Positions 8,278-16,339 of a stretch of DNA of 64,000 nt are shown here, piece by piece (position 1 is the stretch's first letter; each line of letters starts with the position of its first letter). Origin of the DNA: Duganella margarita (GTDB lineage Bacteria; Pseudomonadota; Gammaproteobacteria; Burkholderiales; Burkholderiaceae_D). The DNA lies in NCBI RefSeq assembly GCF_009857535.1, contig NZ_WWCS01000009.1:124001-188000 (forward strand), written 5' to 3'. Both the position numbers and the translations under genes were made by a program. The notes below the pieces were generated by a model. That model did no database searches and was not told where the DNA came from. It worked only from the letters and a program-made list of their open reading frames with translations.

Positions 8278-9575
8278 GTTTCCAACTCCTTTGTTGCGGC
8301 GCCTGCATCGCAAGCGTCCATGTACTGGCGCAGCACTTTGGCTACGCCTTCTTTGAGTAAATCAGCCGGCAGGTTGCGTATGCGGCCTTCACGCACTGCT
8401 TCATACTGGGCCGGCAGGTATTGGCTCAGCAAGGTTAGTGGTGGCGCTTCGTGCTCCAGGTTCGCCATCAGCCGCGCCTGCGCTGCCTGAATCGCCGGAT
8501 GCGGCCAGTAGTAGCGTATGCGGTCGCTCAGGCTGTACTGCTGGTCGAAGCGCGCGCTGGCCGCATCACCACCGTAGTACTTGCGCCAGTATTCCGGCTC
8601 GGCGCGCATCACTTCCAGTACGGTGTTCTTGAAGTCCGAGCCTTGGCCGGCGCCGGTCATCTGCTCTTCGATATCGGCCAATGCCCACAGCGTTTCGCGC
8701 AGCGCGAAGGTCAGTCCCGGCCCTACTTTGAGGATGGCGAAATGGCCTGCCACCAGCGCCGCCAGGTTGGACGCGGTCTGGTAGTCGGTCGAATGCGCCT
8801 CATAGACCAGCGTCGGTTGGCCTTCGATAAAGCGGCTCAATGCCAGCGCGCGTTGCGGCTGGTAGTCGATTACTTTGTGATGGTCGAACTCCACGCCCGG
8901 CTGCACCACCAGGCCGATCACGCGCGGCCACACCGCTTCCAGGCCGGCTGCCGCAAAGGCCTGCCGATGCACCTCGATCGTCAGCGCCGCAGCAGCCGGC
9001 GTGGTTACGCTCAGATGTTCCAGGTCTTCGTGCGCGCCGCCGGGTACCGGCACCTCGGTGCCGACCACATACACCGGAGCCTCGCCGCCAGCGGCTTGCC
9101 AGGCACGTTCAGCGACCACGCACAGGCGCGCTGCGCGCTCGGCCACCACGGCGTCCGGCAGCGGCACCGGATCGCCGGCGCAGGACATCGAGCAGTCCAG
9201 ATGAATCTTGCGGAAGCCCGCCGTCACATACTGGTCGATCAGCACTTCGGACTTGGCCATCGCCGCATCCGCCGACTGGCTTTGCCATGCGTTCGGTCCC
9301 AGATGATCGCCGCCCAGCAGGATGCGCTCACGCGCCAGACCAACGCGGTCGGCGATGCCGTACACGAACTCGCGGAATGCGGCCGGCGTCATGCCGGTAT
9401 AGCCGCCATCCTGATTCACCTGGTTGGAAGTAGCCTCGATCAGCACCGGCTGTCCACGTTCCAACGCGGTTTCCATCGCCGCTTCGATCACCAGCGGATG
9501 CGCCGAACACACGGCGTGAATGCCGACCGGCTCCCCCGCTTTGTGGCGGCGTACCAGATTCAATAAATAGTCCAT
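8271..9575 (-). CDS. gatZ: GatZ/KbaZ-family protein (tagatose-bisphosphate aldolase accessory type)
   Basis: A 434-residue protein of the GatZ/KbaZ/AgaZ family. Diagnostic stretches are GIHAVCSAHPLVIEAA near the N-terminus, LLGGDHLGPN, KIHLDCSM and VGTEVPVPGG. Family members were described as the non-catalytic partner of class II tagatose-1,6-bisphosphate aldolase (GatY/KbaY), and some comparative work has suggested a tagatose-6-phosphate kinase role. No GatY/KbaY gene is present in this window, so the partner is either elsewhere or not needed. The ATG at 9575 is preferred to a TTG one codon earlier. It is the first cytoplasmic enzyme gene after the permease in the operon. Confidence 0.88.
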   Translation of the reverse strand: MDYLLNLVRRHKAGEPVGIHAVCSAHPLVIEAAMETALERGQPVLIEATSNQVNQDGGYTGMTPAAFREFVYGIADRVGLARERILLGGDHLGPNAWQSQSADAAMAKSEVLIDQYVTAGFRKIHLDCSMSCAGDPVPLPDAVVAERAARLCVVAERAWQAAGGEAPVYVVGTEVPVPGGAHEDLEHLSVTTPAAAALTIEVHRQAFAAAGLEAVWPRVIGLVVQPGVEFDHHKVIDYQPQRALALSRFIEGQPTLVYEAHSTDYQTASNLAALVAGHFAILKVGPGLTFALRETLWALADIEEQMTGAGQGSDFKNTVLEVMRAEPEYWRKYYGGDAASARFDQQYSLSDRIRYYWPHPAIQAAQARLMANLEHEAPPLTLLSQYLPAQYEAVREGRIRNLPADLLKEGVAKVLRQYMDACDAGAATKELETC

Positions 9576-9599
9576 CAATCAGTCCTTGAATAATTCAGT

Positions 9600-10538
9600 T
9601 CAGGCAGAGCCGCCGTCTTCCGGCTGCAGGGCGAGGAACAGCGCCGCCGCCAGCGACAGGACGATGCCCGCCAGCCGGTAGCCGGTCGGCAGCGTCGCCG
9701 CCAGCGCCATCGAGATCACCGTCGTCAGCAACGGAGCACCGGCATTCACCAGCGGCGACACCATCAGCGCCTTGCCATGGCGGAAGGCATACACCAGCGT
9801 CAGCGCGCCGACCGCGTTCAACACCTGCGTCACGGCGGCCAGCAACGGCCCGGATGGACCGTAGTTGATCGGCTGCGAGAAGTCGGTCATCGCCAGCGCG
9901 ACCGGAATGACCAGCAGCGCGCTGGCCGTCATGTAAAAGAAAATGCTCTCGGCGTCCATGCTGGCGTTGGCCAGCTTGATGAAGTAAGCCTGCAAGCCCC
10001 AGGCCACCAACACCCCCAGCGCCAGCACAAACCACAGGCCATACTGCTGCGGCGCGCCGCCCGGCGTGTAGTCGAACAGCGGCAGCGCGCAGATCGCCAG
10101 CACGATGCCGGCCAGTCCCATCATGCCGGTGCGCTCGCGCAGGAACACGAACGACAATGCGATGGTCAGCACCGGCGACAGCGAGATCAAAGGGAAGATC
10201 AGATACGTCGGACCTGCCTTCACCGCATAGAACAGGATCATCTGGCCACCCGCGCCCAGCAGGCCGATCGCCAGGCCATAAGCGATCGCGCGGCCATCGT
10301 GGCGCACCTTCCAGCCGGCGCGCGCCAGCACAATCAGCGCCGGTGGCACCATGGTCAGCGCCCATACCACGTAGACCAGCGTTTCAGGGAAGCCGTGCTG
10401 GCTGGGTACCCCGGTGAACGCGCCCCATACGCCCCACAGCAACGTGGTGGCCAGCGCGTAGCCCAGCCAGCGCGGGCGGCGCGTGCCGGCGGCGCTGCCG
10501 GTTTTGCCGGTTCGTATCGTGTTAGTCGTCGTATTCAT
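9600..10538 (-). CDS. EamA/DMT-family transporter
   Basis: A 312-residue inner-membrane protein with about ten hydrophobic segments arranged as two EamA repeats (the second beginning near QYGLWFVLALGVLVAWG). A basic N-terminus (RRPRW) precedes the first helix. DMT-family proteins move small metabolites by exchange or secondary transport. Here the gene is sandwiched between the TonB-dependent receptor and the amino-sugar enzymes with gaps of 9 and 24 bp, so it is the only visible candidate for bringing the sugar across the inner membrane. DMT family members are not the usual hexosamine permeases, so the substrate is inference. The alternative is an exporter of a pathway by-product. Confidence 0.82.
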   Translation of the reverse strand: MNTTTNTIRTGKTGSAAGTRRPRWLGYALATTLLWGVWGAFTGVPSQHGFPETLVYVVWALTMVPPALIVLARAGWKVRHDGRAIAYGLAIGLLGAGGQMILFYAVKAGPTYLIFPLISLSPVLTIALSFVFLRERTGMMGLAGIVLAICALPLFDYTPGGAPQQYGLWFVLALGVLVAWGLQAYFIKLANASMDAESIFFYMTASALLVIPVALAMTDFSQPINYGPSGPLLAAVTQVLNAVGALTLVYAFRHGKALMVSPLVNAGAPLLTTVISMALAATLPTGYRLAGIVLSLAAALFLALQPEDGGSA

Positions 10539-10547
10539 GGAGTCTCG

Positions 10548-13331
10548 TCAGAATTTCACGCTCATGCCGGCCACGTAGGTGCGGCCCCAGCTCTCAAAGC
10601 CGTACAGCGCATCGCTGCGGCCCAGGTGCGAGCGCATCACGGCGTCTCCTAGATTCTTACCCTCGACGAACAGGGTGATACTGCGGGTCACGTCCCACGA
10701 AGCGGATGCCGTCACCCAGGTCAGCGCGTCGACCTTGTTCGGATAGCCCGCCAGCACATTGGTGTTCTGAGTGTACTCGCCGGTGTAGTCGAACGAAATC
10801 GATGCGTTGATGCCGTTCTTCTCATACAGCAGGCCAAGCGAGGATGCAGTCGGCGCCACGCCTTCCAGTTGGCCGACATACTCGCCATTCTGGTAAGCCT
10901 TGGTCCAGGTCTTGGCAAATTTGGCGTTAAAGCCAAAGCCATTGTCGAACAGGTGCTGCACCCCCAGCTCCAGGCCGCGCACGCGCGCCTTGTCGCCATT
11001 GACCGGGTGGGTCACGGTGTACAGATAGCCCGGCACGCCGATGTCCACATGCTCGTCGGTCTGGTAGGTGACGAAGTTCTTGATCTGCTTGGCGAAGACC
11101 GCGGCCGTAATGGCCGACTTGGGCCGGTAGTACCATTCCGCCGACAGGTCCTGCTGCACCGCCTCGGTAGGCTTCAGCTTCGGATCGCCGACCACGTTGA
11201 TGACGTAGCTGCGGTCCAGCGTGTTGTCGGTGCGGGTCGGCGCCAGCTTGTCCAGCGATGGACGGGCCATCACCTTGGCGACCGCGCCGCGCACCACGAA
11301 GTCGTCGCGCGCCCACCAGCTCAGGTTAGCCGACGGCAGCAGCTTGGTGTAGCTGCCGTCTTCCGACACCGGCACCGCCGGGCTGTAGACGATCTTCGGG
11401 CTGCTGGTCGGGATATCCGGCGTGGGGTCGTCAATCGACACAATCTGGTCGATCGCGCTCTTCGACGTGGTCTTGGTGCGCACCAGGCGCGCGCCGACGT
11501 TACCGTTCCAGTGTTCGCCGGACAGCTCCAGCTGGCCGTACAGCGTGGAGGTCTTCTCCCGCACCGAATACGAATCGGTCGGCACAAACACCGGCTGCGT
11601 CTTGCTGACGTCATAGGTCTTGCCGGTCGGGTTGCCGTCCGCATCCAGGATAGGCTTGCCGTCCAGCGCTTTCAGCGCCGCCAGGTAGGCCGGCACGTCG
11701 AACTTGATAAAGCTGCCGGGGAAGCTGCCGCCGGCGTTGCGCATATAGTTAGGCAGCGTCATTGGCGACACCACATTGGCGCCCAGCGAAGCGAAGGTGG
11801 TCGAGTACATGTCGCAGTACTGGCAGGCGCCGCCGCTCTTCTCGTTGCCGATCGAGGTGCGGTCCTTCTTGCGGTCGGTGGCGCTGGCGCCGAATTGCAG
11901 CGCATCGACATGCCATGCGCCGCTCAATACCAGGCGGCCATCGAGCGAGGCGCCGTCGATGGTGTCTTTGATGTCGGTGCCGGTCAGGCCGGTGAAGTGC
12001 ACGCCGTAGTCCTTGTCGCCCAGGCGGCCGGCGGCCAGTTCGGTGGCCAGGTCGCGGCCATCTTCCAGCGTGACGCGGATGTCGGGGAAGCCGCCGTTAT
12101 TGGCCTTGTAGTAGCCGGTGTTATGGCCGGCGATGCCCGCCACCACAAAGCTGTCCTTGCCGCCGGAATTGCGCTTGGAGGTCGAGCGATAGACGTCGCC
12201 CGTCAGTTTCAGATCGTTCGAGACTTTCCACTCGCCGCGCAGGCCGGCCTGCATGGTGTCGACCACGCGGTCGGCGGTGACGTTCGACATTTCCGGTATC
12301 AGGTCATGCACCGTCATGCTGGTGATCAGATGGTCCTTGACCACCACGTCGGACCAGCGCCCCGGCGCGTGCTCGATGTAATACGACTGCTGATAGCCGA
12401 CTTGCGGCGAATCGAGGCGCGTAGCCAGGGCGTCGGCGGTCAGCTTGAAGCCCGGCGTCACCTTCCACTCAAACGCGCCGGACAAGGCGGTGCGCTTCTT
12501 CTCTTCAAACACGGAACCGAACGAGATGCAGCACGGCGCCAGCAGATTGCTTTCGCCCGGACCGATGGCGCCGTCACCATTGACATCGAAGCTGCCCGGC
12601 GAATCCGCATTATAGGTCTGGTAGCCCAGCGAATCGGTGCGCACTTTGCGCTTGGAGAACACCGCGCCGACCAGCACACCCATGGTGTTGTTGTTGAAGG
12701 TATTGCTGACCACACCGGACAGCTTGCCGCCGTCTTTGCGCGACAGGTCGTTGTGGTCGCCCTCAAACCGCACCGACGCGTGGTAGCCCGGATTGTCCAT
12801 CGGCCGCGCCGAACGCAGGTTGACGGAGCCGCCGATGCTGCCTTCCATCTGCGCCGCTTCGGCCGACTTCATCACGTCGGCGCCGCTGATCACTTCCGAC
12901 GGCAGCACATCGAAGGCGAAGTCGCGGCCATCGCCGTCGGTCGCCAGGATGCGTTTATTCAGGGTGACGATGTTGTAGCCGGAACCCAGGCCGCGCACAT
13001 TGATGTACTGGCCTTCGCCGCCACGGGTACGCGACACCGACACGCCGGAGATATGGGTCAGCGAGTCGGCGACGTTATCGTCGGGGAAGCGGCCCAGTTC
13101 GGTCGCCGAGATCGAGTCCTGGATCACATCGGCGTTGCGCTTCAGTTCCAGCGATTTGGCCAGGGCGGCGCGCGGGCCGGTCACCACCACCACCGGCGCG
13201 CTGGCTGCATCGGCCGCCGGCGCTGGTTCCGCTGGCGCTTGCGTTTGCGCGAACGCCATGCCGCATACCGCCATTTCCACCGCCGCCGCCATCAGGCTGC
13301 GCCGCAGCGCCTTTTCCATTCTGCTACCCAT
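10548..13331 (-). CDS. TonB-dependent outer-membrane receptor (glycan type)
   Basis: A 927-residue outer-membrane receptor. A signal peptide ends at AFA-QTQ, a VVVVTG stretch resembles a TonB box, and the plug domain contains FPDDNVADSL ... GVSVSR and INVRGLGSGYNIVTLN. The C-terminal beta-barrel ends in the expected aromatic residue (SVKF). The plug pattern resembles the Xanthomonas/Caulobacter-type receptors that take up oligosaccharides rather than siderophores. The start is supported by AGGGAG seven bases before the ATG. It is the first gene of the minus-strand operon and lies just downstream of the promoter and TTTC-repeat operator region. It probably imports an amino-sugar-containing oligosaccharide into the periplasm (inference from neighbours). 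Confidence 0.9.
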   Translation of the reverse strand: MGSRMEKALRRSLMAAAVEMAVCGMAFAQTQAPAEPAPAADAASAPVVVVTGPRAALAKSLELKRNADVIQDSISATELGRFPDDNVADSLTHISGVSVSRTRGGEGQYINVRGLGSGYNIVTLNKRILATDGDGRDFAFDVLPSEVISGADVMKSAEAAQMEGSIGGSVNLRSARPMDNPGYHASVRFEGDHNDLSRKDGGKLSGVVSNTFNNNTMGVLVGAVFSKRKVRTDSLGYQTYNADSPGSFDVNGDGAIGPGESNLLAPCCISFGSVFEEKKRTALSGAFEWKVTPGFKLTADALATRLDSPQVGYQQSYYIEHAPGRWSDVVVKDHLITSMTVHDLIPEMSNVTADRVVDTMQAGLRGEWKVSNDLKLTGDVYRSTSKRNSGGKDSFVVAGIAGHNTGYYKANNGGFPDIRVTLEDGRDLATELAAGRLGDKDYGVHFTGLTGTDIKDTIDGASLDGRLVLSGAWHVDALQFGASATDRKKDRTSIGNEKSGGACQYCDMYSTTFASLGANVVSPMTLPNYMRNAGGSFPGSFIKFDVPAYLAALKALDGKPILDADGNPTGKTYDVSKTQPVFVPTDSYSVREKTSTLYGQLELSGEHWNGNVGARLVRTKTTSKSAIDQIVSIDDPTPDIPTSSPKIVYSPAVPVSEDGSYTKLLPSANLSWWARDDFVVRGAVAKVMARPSLDKLAPTRTDNTLDRSYVINVVGDPKLKPTEAVQQDLSAEWYYRPKSAITAAVFAKQIKNFVTYQTDEHVDIGVPGYLYTVTHPVNGDKARVRGLELGVQHLFDNGFGFNAKFAKTWTKAYQNGEYVGQLEGVAPTASSLGLLYEKNGINASISFDYTGEYTQNTNVLAGYPNKVDALTWVTASASWDVTRSITLFVEGKNLGDAVMRSHLGRSDALYGFESWGRTYVAGMSVKF

Positions 13332-13387
13332 AACAAATCTCCCTCGTTGTGCTGTGTTTTTGTCCGTGGTTTGTGACTTATGTAAGG

Positions 13388-13416
13388 ATAGTAATAAGCA
13401 AAGAACGAAAATGCAA
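13388..13416 (-). promoter_or_regulatory. Predicted sigma-70 promoter of the amino-sugar operon
   Basis: On the minus strand, TTGCAT (13411-13416) and TACTAT (13388-13393) are separated by exactly 17 bp and point at the receptor gene. The spacer itself contains TTTTCGTTC, one of the repeated operator-like elements, so a repressor bound there would block RNA polymerase directly. Confidence 0.6.
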
Positions 13417-13498
13417 TAAGCTTTCGCATTATTTCTTTTCGGCTTTGTATTTTCGTTTTCTTTCGTTTTGCAGCGAAATAACTTTCTTTTTGTTTCGA
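13402..13498. promoter_or_regulatory. Helically phased TTTC repeats, candidate AgaR operator array
   Basis: TTTC elements on the plus strand start at 13422, 13432, 13451, 13461, 13483 and 13493. Paired copies are 10 bp apart and the pairs are spaced by about two helical turns (19 and 22 bp). Two perfect TTTCGTTTT units stand side by side at 13451 and 13461. An opposite-strand copy (forward AACGAAAA, from 13404) sits inside the receptor promoter. The pattern resembles the T-rich TTTC(R)TTT operator described for E. coli AgaR. It lies between the divergent receptor operon and the DeoR-type regulator. Confidence 0.6.
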
Positions 13499-13571
13499 CT
13501 CAACAATGTTTGATGGCATGGCAGTCACGATCTGGTAAGCTGCCATTTTTGACAAATCAACAGCAAAACCC

Positions 13572-14339
13572 ATGCGACTCAGTAGTCAACGCCGCGCCGC
13601 GATCCTGGAAGCGCTCACCCAACATGGTTCGGTGCAGGTCAACCAACTGGTGGAGCAAATGGGCGTCTCCGCAGTGACCATACGCAGCGACCTCAGCGCC
13701 CTGGAATCCCAGGGGCTGGCCACGCGCAGCCACGGCGGCGCCATGCTGGCCCGCACGCCGCCGGCCGAGCAGACTATCCGCCAGAAGGACGCCATCAACC
13801 ACGAGCAGAAAGAGCTGATCGGCACCTACGCGGCGCGGCTGGTGCAGCCGGGCGATAACATCATCATCGACTCCGGCACCACCACCATCTCGCTGGCGCG
13901 CCATCTGCGCGAGGCGCAGAACATCACGGTGATGACCAACGGCCTGAATATCGCCTGGGAGCTGGCCGATGCGCCGGGCGTGGACCTGATCCTGACCGGC
14001 GGCCTGCTGCGCAAGCAGTCGCTGTCGATCCAGGGCACGCAGGCCGAAGCCTGTTTGCAGGCCTACAGCTTCGACAAGCTGTTCCTCGGCGTCGACGGTT
14101 TCGATTTGCAGTTCGGCGTCACCACCCACCACGAGGCGGAGGCCAGCCTGAATCACAAGATGGTGGAACGGGCCAAGAAGATCATCGTGCTGGCCGACGC
14201 CTCCAAGTTCGGGCGCGTCAGCCTGCACCGCATCGTCCAGCTGGACCGCGTGCATACGGTGATCACCGACGCCGCCATCAACGACGAATACCGCGAAGGC
14301 CTGCTGCAAGCGGGCATAGAACTGGTGATTGCGGAGTGA
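13572..14339 (+). CDS. agaR: DeoR/AgaR-family transcriptional repressor
   Basis: A 255-residue DeoR-family regulator. The N-terminal winged helix-turn-helix (RRAAILEALTQHGSVQV ... VSAVTIRSDLSAL) carries the DeoR signature, and the SHGGAML wing follows. The C-terminal sensor domain (about 75-250) is of the sugar-phosphate-isomerase-like DeoRC type with IIIDSGTTT and FLGVDGFD. AgaR, GlcR and GatR are close relatives; context with AgaS and an AgaA-like deacetylase favours AgaR responding to an amino-sugar phosphate. It is divergent from the receptor operon and overlaps or abuts the deacetylase gene, consistent with an autoregulated local repressor acting on the TTTC array. Confidence 0.88.
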   Translation: MRLSSQRRAAILEALTQHGSVQVNQLVEQMGVSAVTIRSDLSALESQGLATRSHGGAMLARTPPAEQTIRQKDAINHEQKELIGTYAARLVQPGDNIIIDSGTTTISLARHLREAQNITVMTNGLNIAWELADAPGVDLILTGGLLRKQSLSIQGTQAEACLQAYSFDKLFLGVDGFDLQFGVTTHHEAEASLNHKMVERAKKIIVLADASKFGRVSLHRIVQLDRVHTVITDAAINDEYREGLLQAGIELVIAE

Positions 14340-15441
14340 TGCCGTGCTGAGTGGACGTATCCTTACCCCCGACGGCTGGATCAAAGGCAGCATCGATTTC
14401 GGCCAGCGCATCCGGCACATCACGGAAGACAGCAACGCCGACGGCGCGCTGACCATCCTGCCCGGCTTTATCGACCTGCACGTGCACGGCGCGGCCGGCG
14501 TCGACATCATGCAGGGCGGCGACGCCGGCGCCACCGTGGCGCGCGCGCATGCGAAGCACGGCACCACGGCCATGCTGGGCACCACCATGACCGCCACCGA
14601 CAATTCCATCCGCCGCGCGCTGCGCGGACTGGCGCCGGTGATCGCCGGGCGTCCGGCCGGCGGCGCGCGCATGCTGGGCGTGCACCTGGAAGGCCCGTTC
14701 CTCAGCATCCACCGCCTCGGCGCGCAGCCGGCCGACGCGGTCGCAGTCGGCAGCATGGACCTGGTGCGCGACTACCACGCACTGGCGCCGATCCGCGCCA
14801 TGACGCTGGCCACCGAAGTGGCCGACCATCTGGCGCTGATCCCGCAGCTGAACGAATTGGGCATCCGCGTGCAGATCGGCCATAGCAACGGCACCTATGA
14901 AGACGGCGTCGCCGCGCTGCAGGCCGGCGCGGCCGGCTTCACCCATCTGTACAACGGCATGACGGCGCTGAACCACTACCAGCCCGGCATCGTCGGCGCG
15001 GCGCTGGCACATGCGGAATACGCGGAGATCATCCCGGACCTGGAGCACGTGGCGCCGGGCGCCATCCGCGCCGCGCTGCGCGCCATTCCGCGCCTGTATG
15101 GCGTAACCGACGCCACCGCCGCCACCGGCATGCCGGACGGCGAATATGCGCTGGGCAGCCAGCGCGTGTACAAGTGCCTGGGCTGCGTGCGGCTGGCCAC
15201 CGGTTCGCTGGCGGGCAGCGTGCTGACCATGGACCAGGCCCTGCGCAATTTCGTCAGCCTGGGGCTGGAACTGGCCGACGCCTCCAACCGCCTGTCGCTC
15301 TACCCTGCCGACTATCTTGGCGAGACAGAGCGCGGCCGCCTGGCGCCGGGCGCCTGGGCCGATATCGTTGTATTGAACGCGGAACTACAACCAGTGGCGG
15401 TGTTCGTTGAGGGCGAGGCTATCGACCTGGCGACCAGCTAG
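14329..15441 (+). CDS. agaA: N-acetylgalactosamine/N-acetylglucosamine-6-phosphate deacetylase
   Basis: A roughly 370-residue amidohydrolase of the NagA/AgaA family. Visible motifs are PGFIDLHVHG (metal-binding HxH), GVHLEGPF (metal Glu), QIGHSNGTYEDG (His), FTHLYNGM (His) and GVTDATAATGMPDG (catalytic Asp). It removes acetate from the 6-phosphate so that AgaS can deaminate the product. The start is ambiguous. TTG at 14329 gives the typical family N-terminus but overlaps agaR by 11 bp; GTG at 14344 has GGAG seven bases upstream but trims the first strand. The gene is cotranscribed with agaR and divergent from the rest of the pathway. Confidence 0.86.
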   Translation: MRSDAVLSGRILTPDGWIKGSIDFGQRIRHITEDSNADGALTILPGFIDLHVHGAAGVDIMQGGDAGATVARAHAKHGTTAMLGTTMTATDNSIRRALRGLAPVIAGRPAGGARMLGVHLEGPFLSIHRLGAQPADAVAVGSMDLVRDYHALAPIRAMTLATEVADHLALIPQLNELGIRVQIGHSNGTYEDGVAALQAGAAGFTHLYNGMTALNHYQPGIVGAALAHAEYAEIIPDLEHVAPGAIRAALRAIPRLYGVTDATAATGMPDGEYALGSQRVYKCLGCVRLATGSLAGSVLTMDQALRNFVSLGLELADASNRLSLYPADYLGETERGRLAPGAWADIVVLNAELQPVAVFVEGEAIDLATS

Positions 15442-15471
15442 CTACCTAGGCAGCTGGTGGCCAGTGGATGT

Positions 15472-16260
15472 TCAGGCAGGAGACAGACAGGCGTCCAGCG
15501 TCAGTTCCAGCAGCGGGAAGTGGCCGGTTTCCACCTTGAAGAAGGCGGCCTGCGGGAAGATCACTTCCCAGATGGCGCGATCCTGGTCGGCGTCGATCAT
15601 CGGATCGTAGGCGCCGAACAGCACCGACACCGGTCCTTCAAACGCGCTGCGCACCGGCGTGTGGTCCAGCGCCGAGAAATCATCCGAGGTCGCCACCGAG
15701 GTCGGGCCGTCGAAGGCGCCCGGCTGCTGGATCAGTTCCGCGAACGACCGTGATGCTTCGGCGCCGCCGTTGGGGCCAAAATACAGTTCCGTCACATCCG
15801 GCAGCTGCGACAGCGCGCCGAACACGTCCCAGAAGCGCGGACGCCCTGGATCATCCTCGTACATCCCCAGCGCCACGGCCAGCTTGCCGGCGTTCGGATG
15901 GTCGGTGTGCACGCGGAAGGCGCGGCGCGCCAGGCGCAGCGCGGCCTGCTCGGGATTGAAGGTGGGGCCAAGCAGCACGATGTCCTTGATCAGCTCCGGC
16001 ACGTGGCGCGCCAGATGCACCGCCAGGTGGGCGCCGAAGGAACTCGCCATCACCGTCAGCGGCTGGCCTGCTTCGGCGGCCACGCGGCGGAATTCGGTCA
16101 ATGTCGCTTCCAGCAGGTCCAGATAGGGACGCGCCGCGCACGGCTTGGCCAGCGGCTGATGCCACCAGTGGACATGCGTCGCGTCCGGATAACGGGCGCG
16201 CTCAAACACCGGACCCAGTGCCGGACCGCCGTGCAGATAAAAAACCGAAGGTGCTGCCAT
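15472..16260 (-). CDS. Alpha/beta hydrolase
   Basis: A 262-residue alpha/beta hydrolase. HGGPALGP near residue 10 forms the oxyanion region, ASSFGAH (about 72-78) is the nucleophile elbow, and YDPMIDADQD and TGHFPLLE supply the acid and His of the triad, all in the usual order. The elbow reads S-x-S-F-G-A rather than a classic G-x-S-x-G, which occurs in several small esterase-like families. No signal peptide or membrane segment is evident, so it is cytoplasmic. It converges on the deacetylase gene and diverges from the M24 peptidase, so it appears monocistronic. The substrate is unknown. Confidence 0.8.
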   Translation of the reverse strand: MAAPSVFYLHGGPALGPVFERARYPDATHVHWWHQPLAKPCAARPYLDLLEATLTEFRRVAAEAGQPLTVMASSFGAHLAVHLARHVPELIKDIVLLGPTFNPEQAALRLARRAFRVHTDHPNAGKLAVALGMYEDDPGRPRFWDVFGALSQLPDVTELYFGPNGGAEASRSFAELIQQPGAFDGPTSVATSDDFSALDHTPVRSAFEGPVSVLFGAYDPMIDADQDRAIWEVIFPQAAFFKVETGHFPLLELTLDACLSPA

Positions 16261-16339
16261 GTCTTCTCCTTAGCGAATGCAACGTGCATTATAAATACTG
16301 TTGATTGACATTGGCAAAAACCGCCAGCACTATCTGAGC

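Noticed and set aside
10869..13376. A very long open frame opposite the TonB-dependent receptor
   Set aside because: The receptor has signal peptide, plug and barrel signatures; the antisense frame translates to His/Arg/Val-rich low-information sequence, a usual artefact of high G+C coding DNA.
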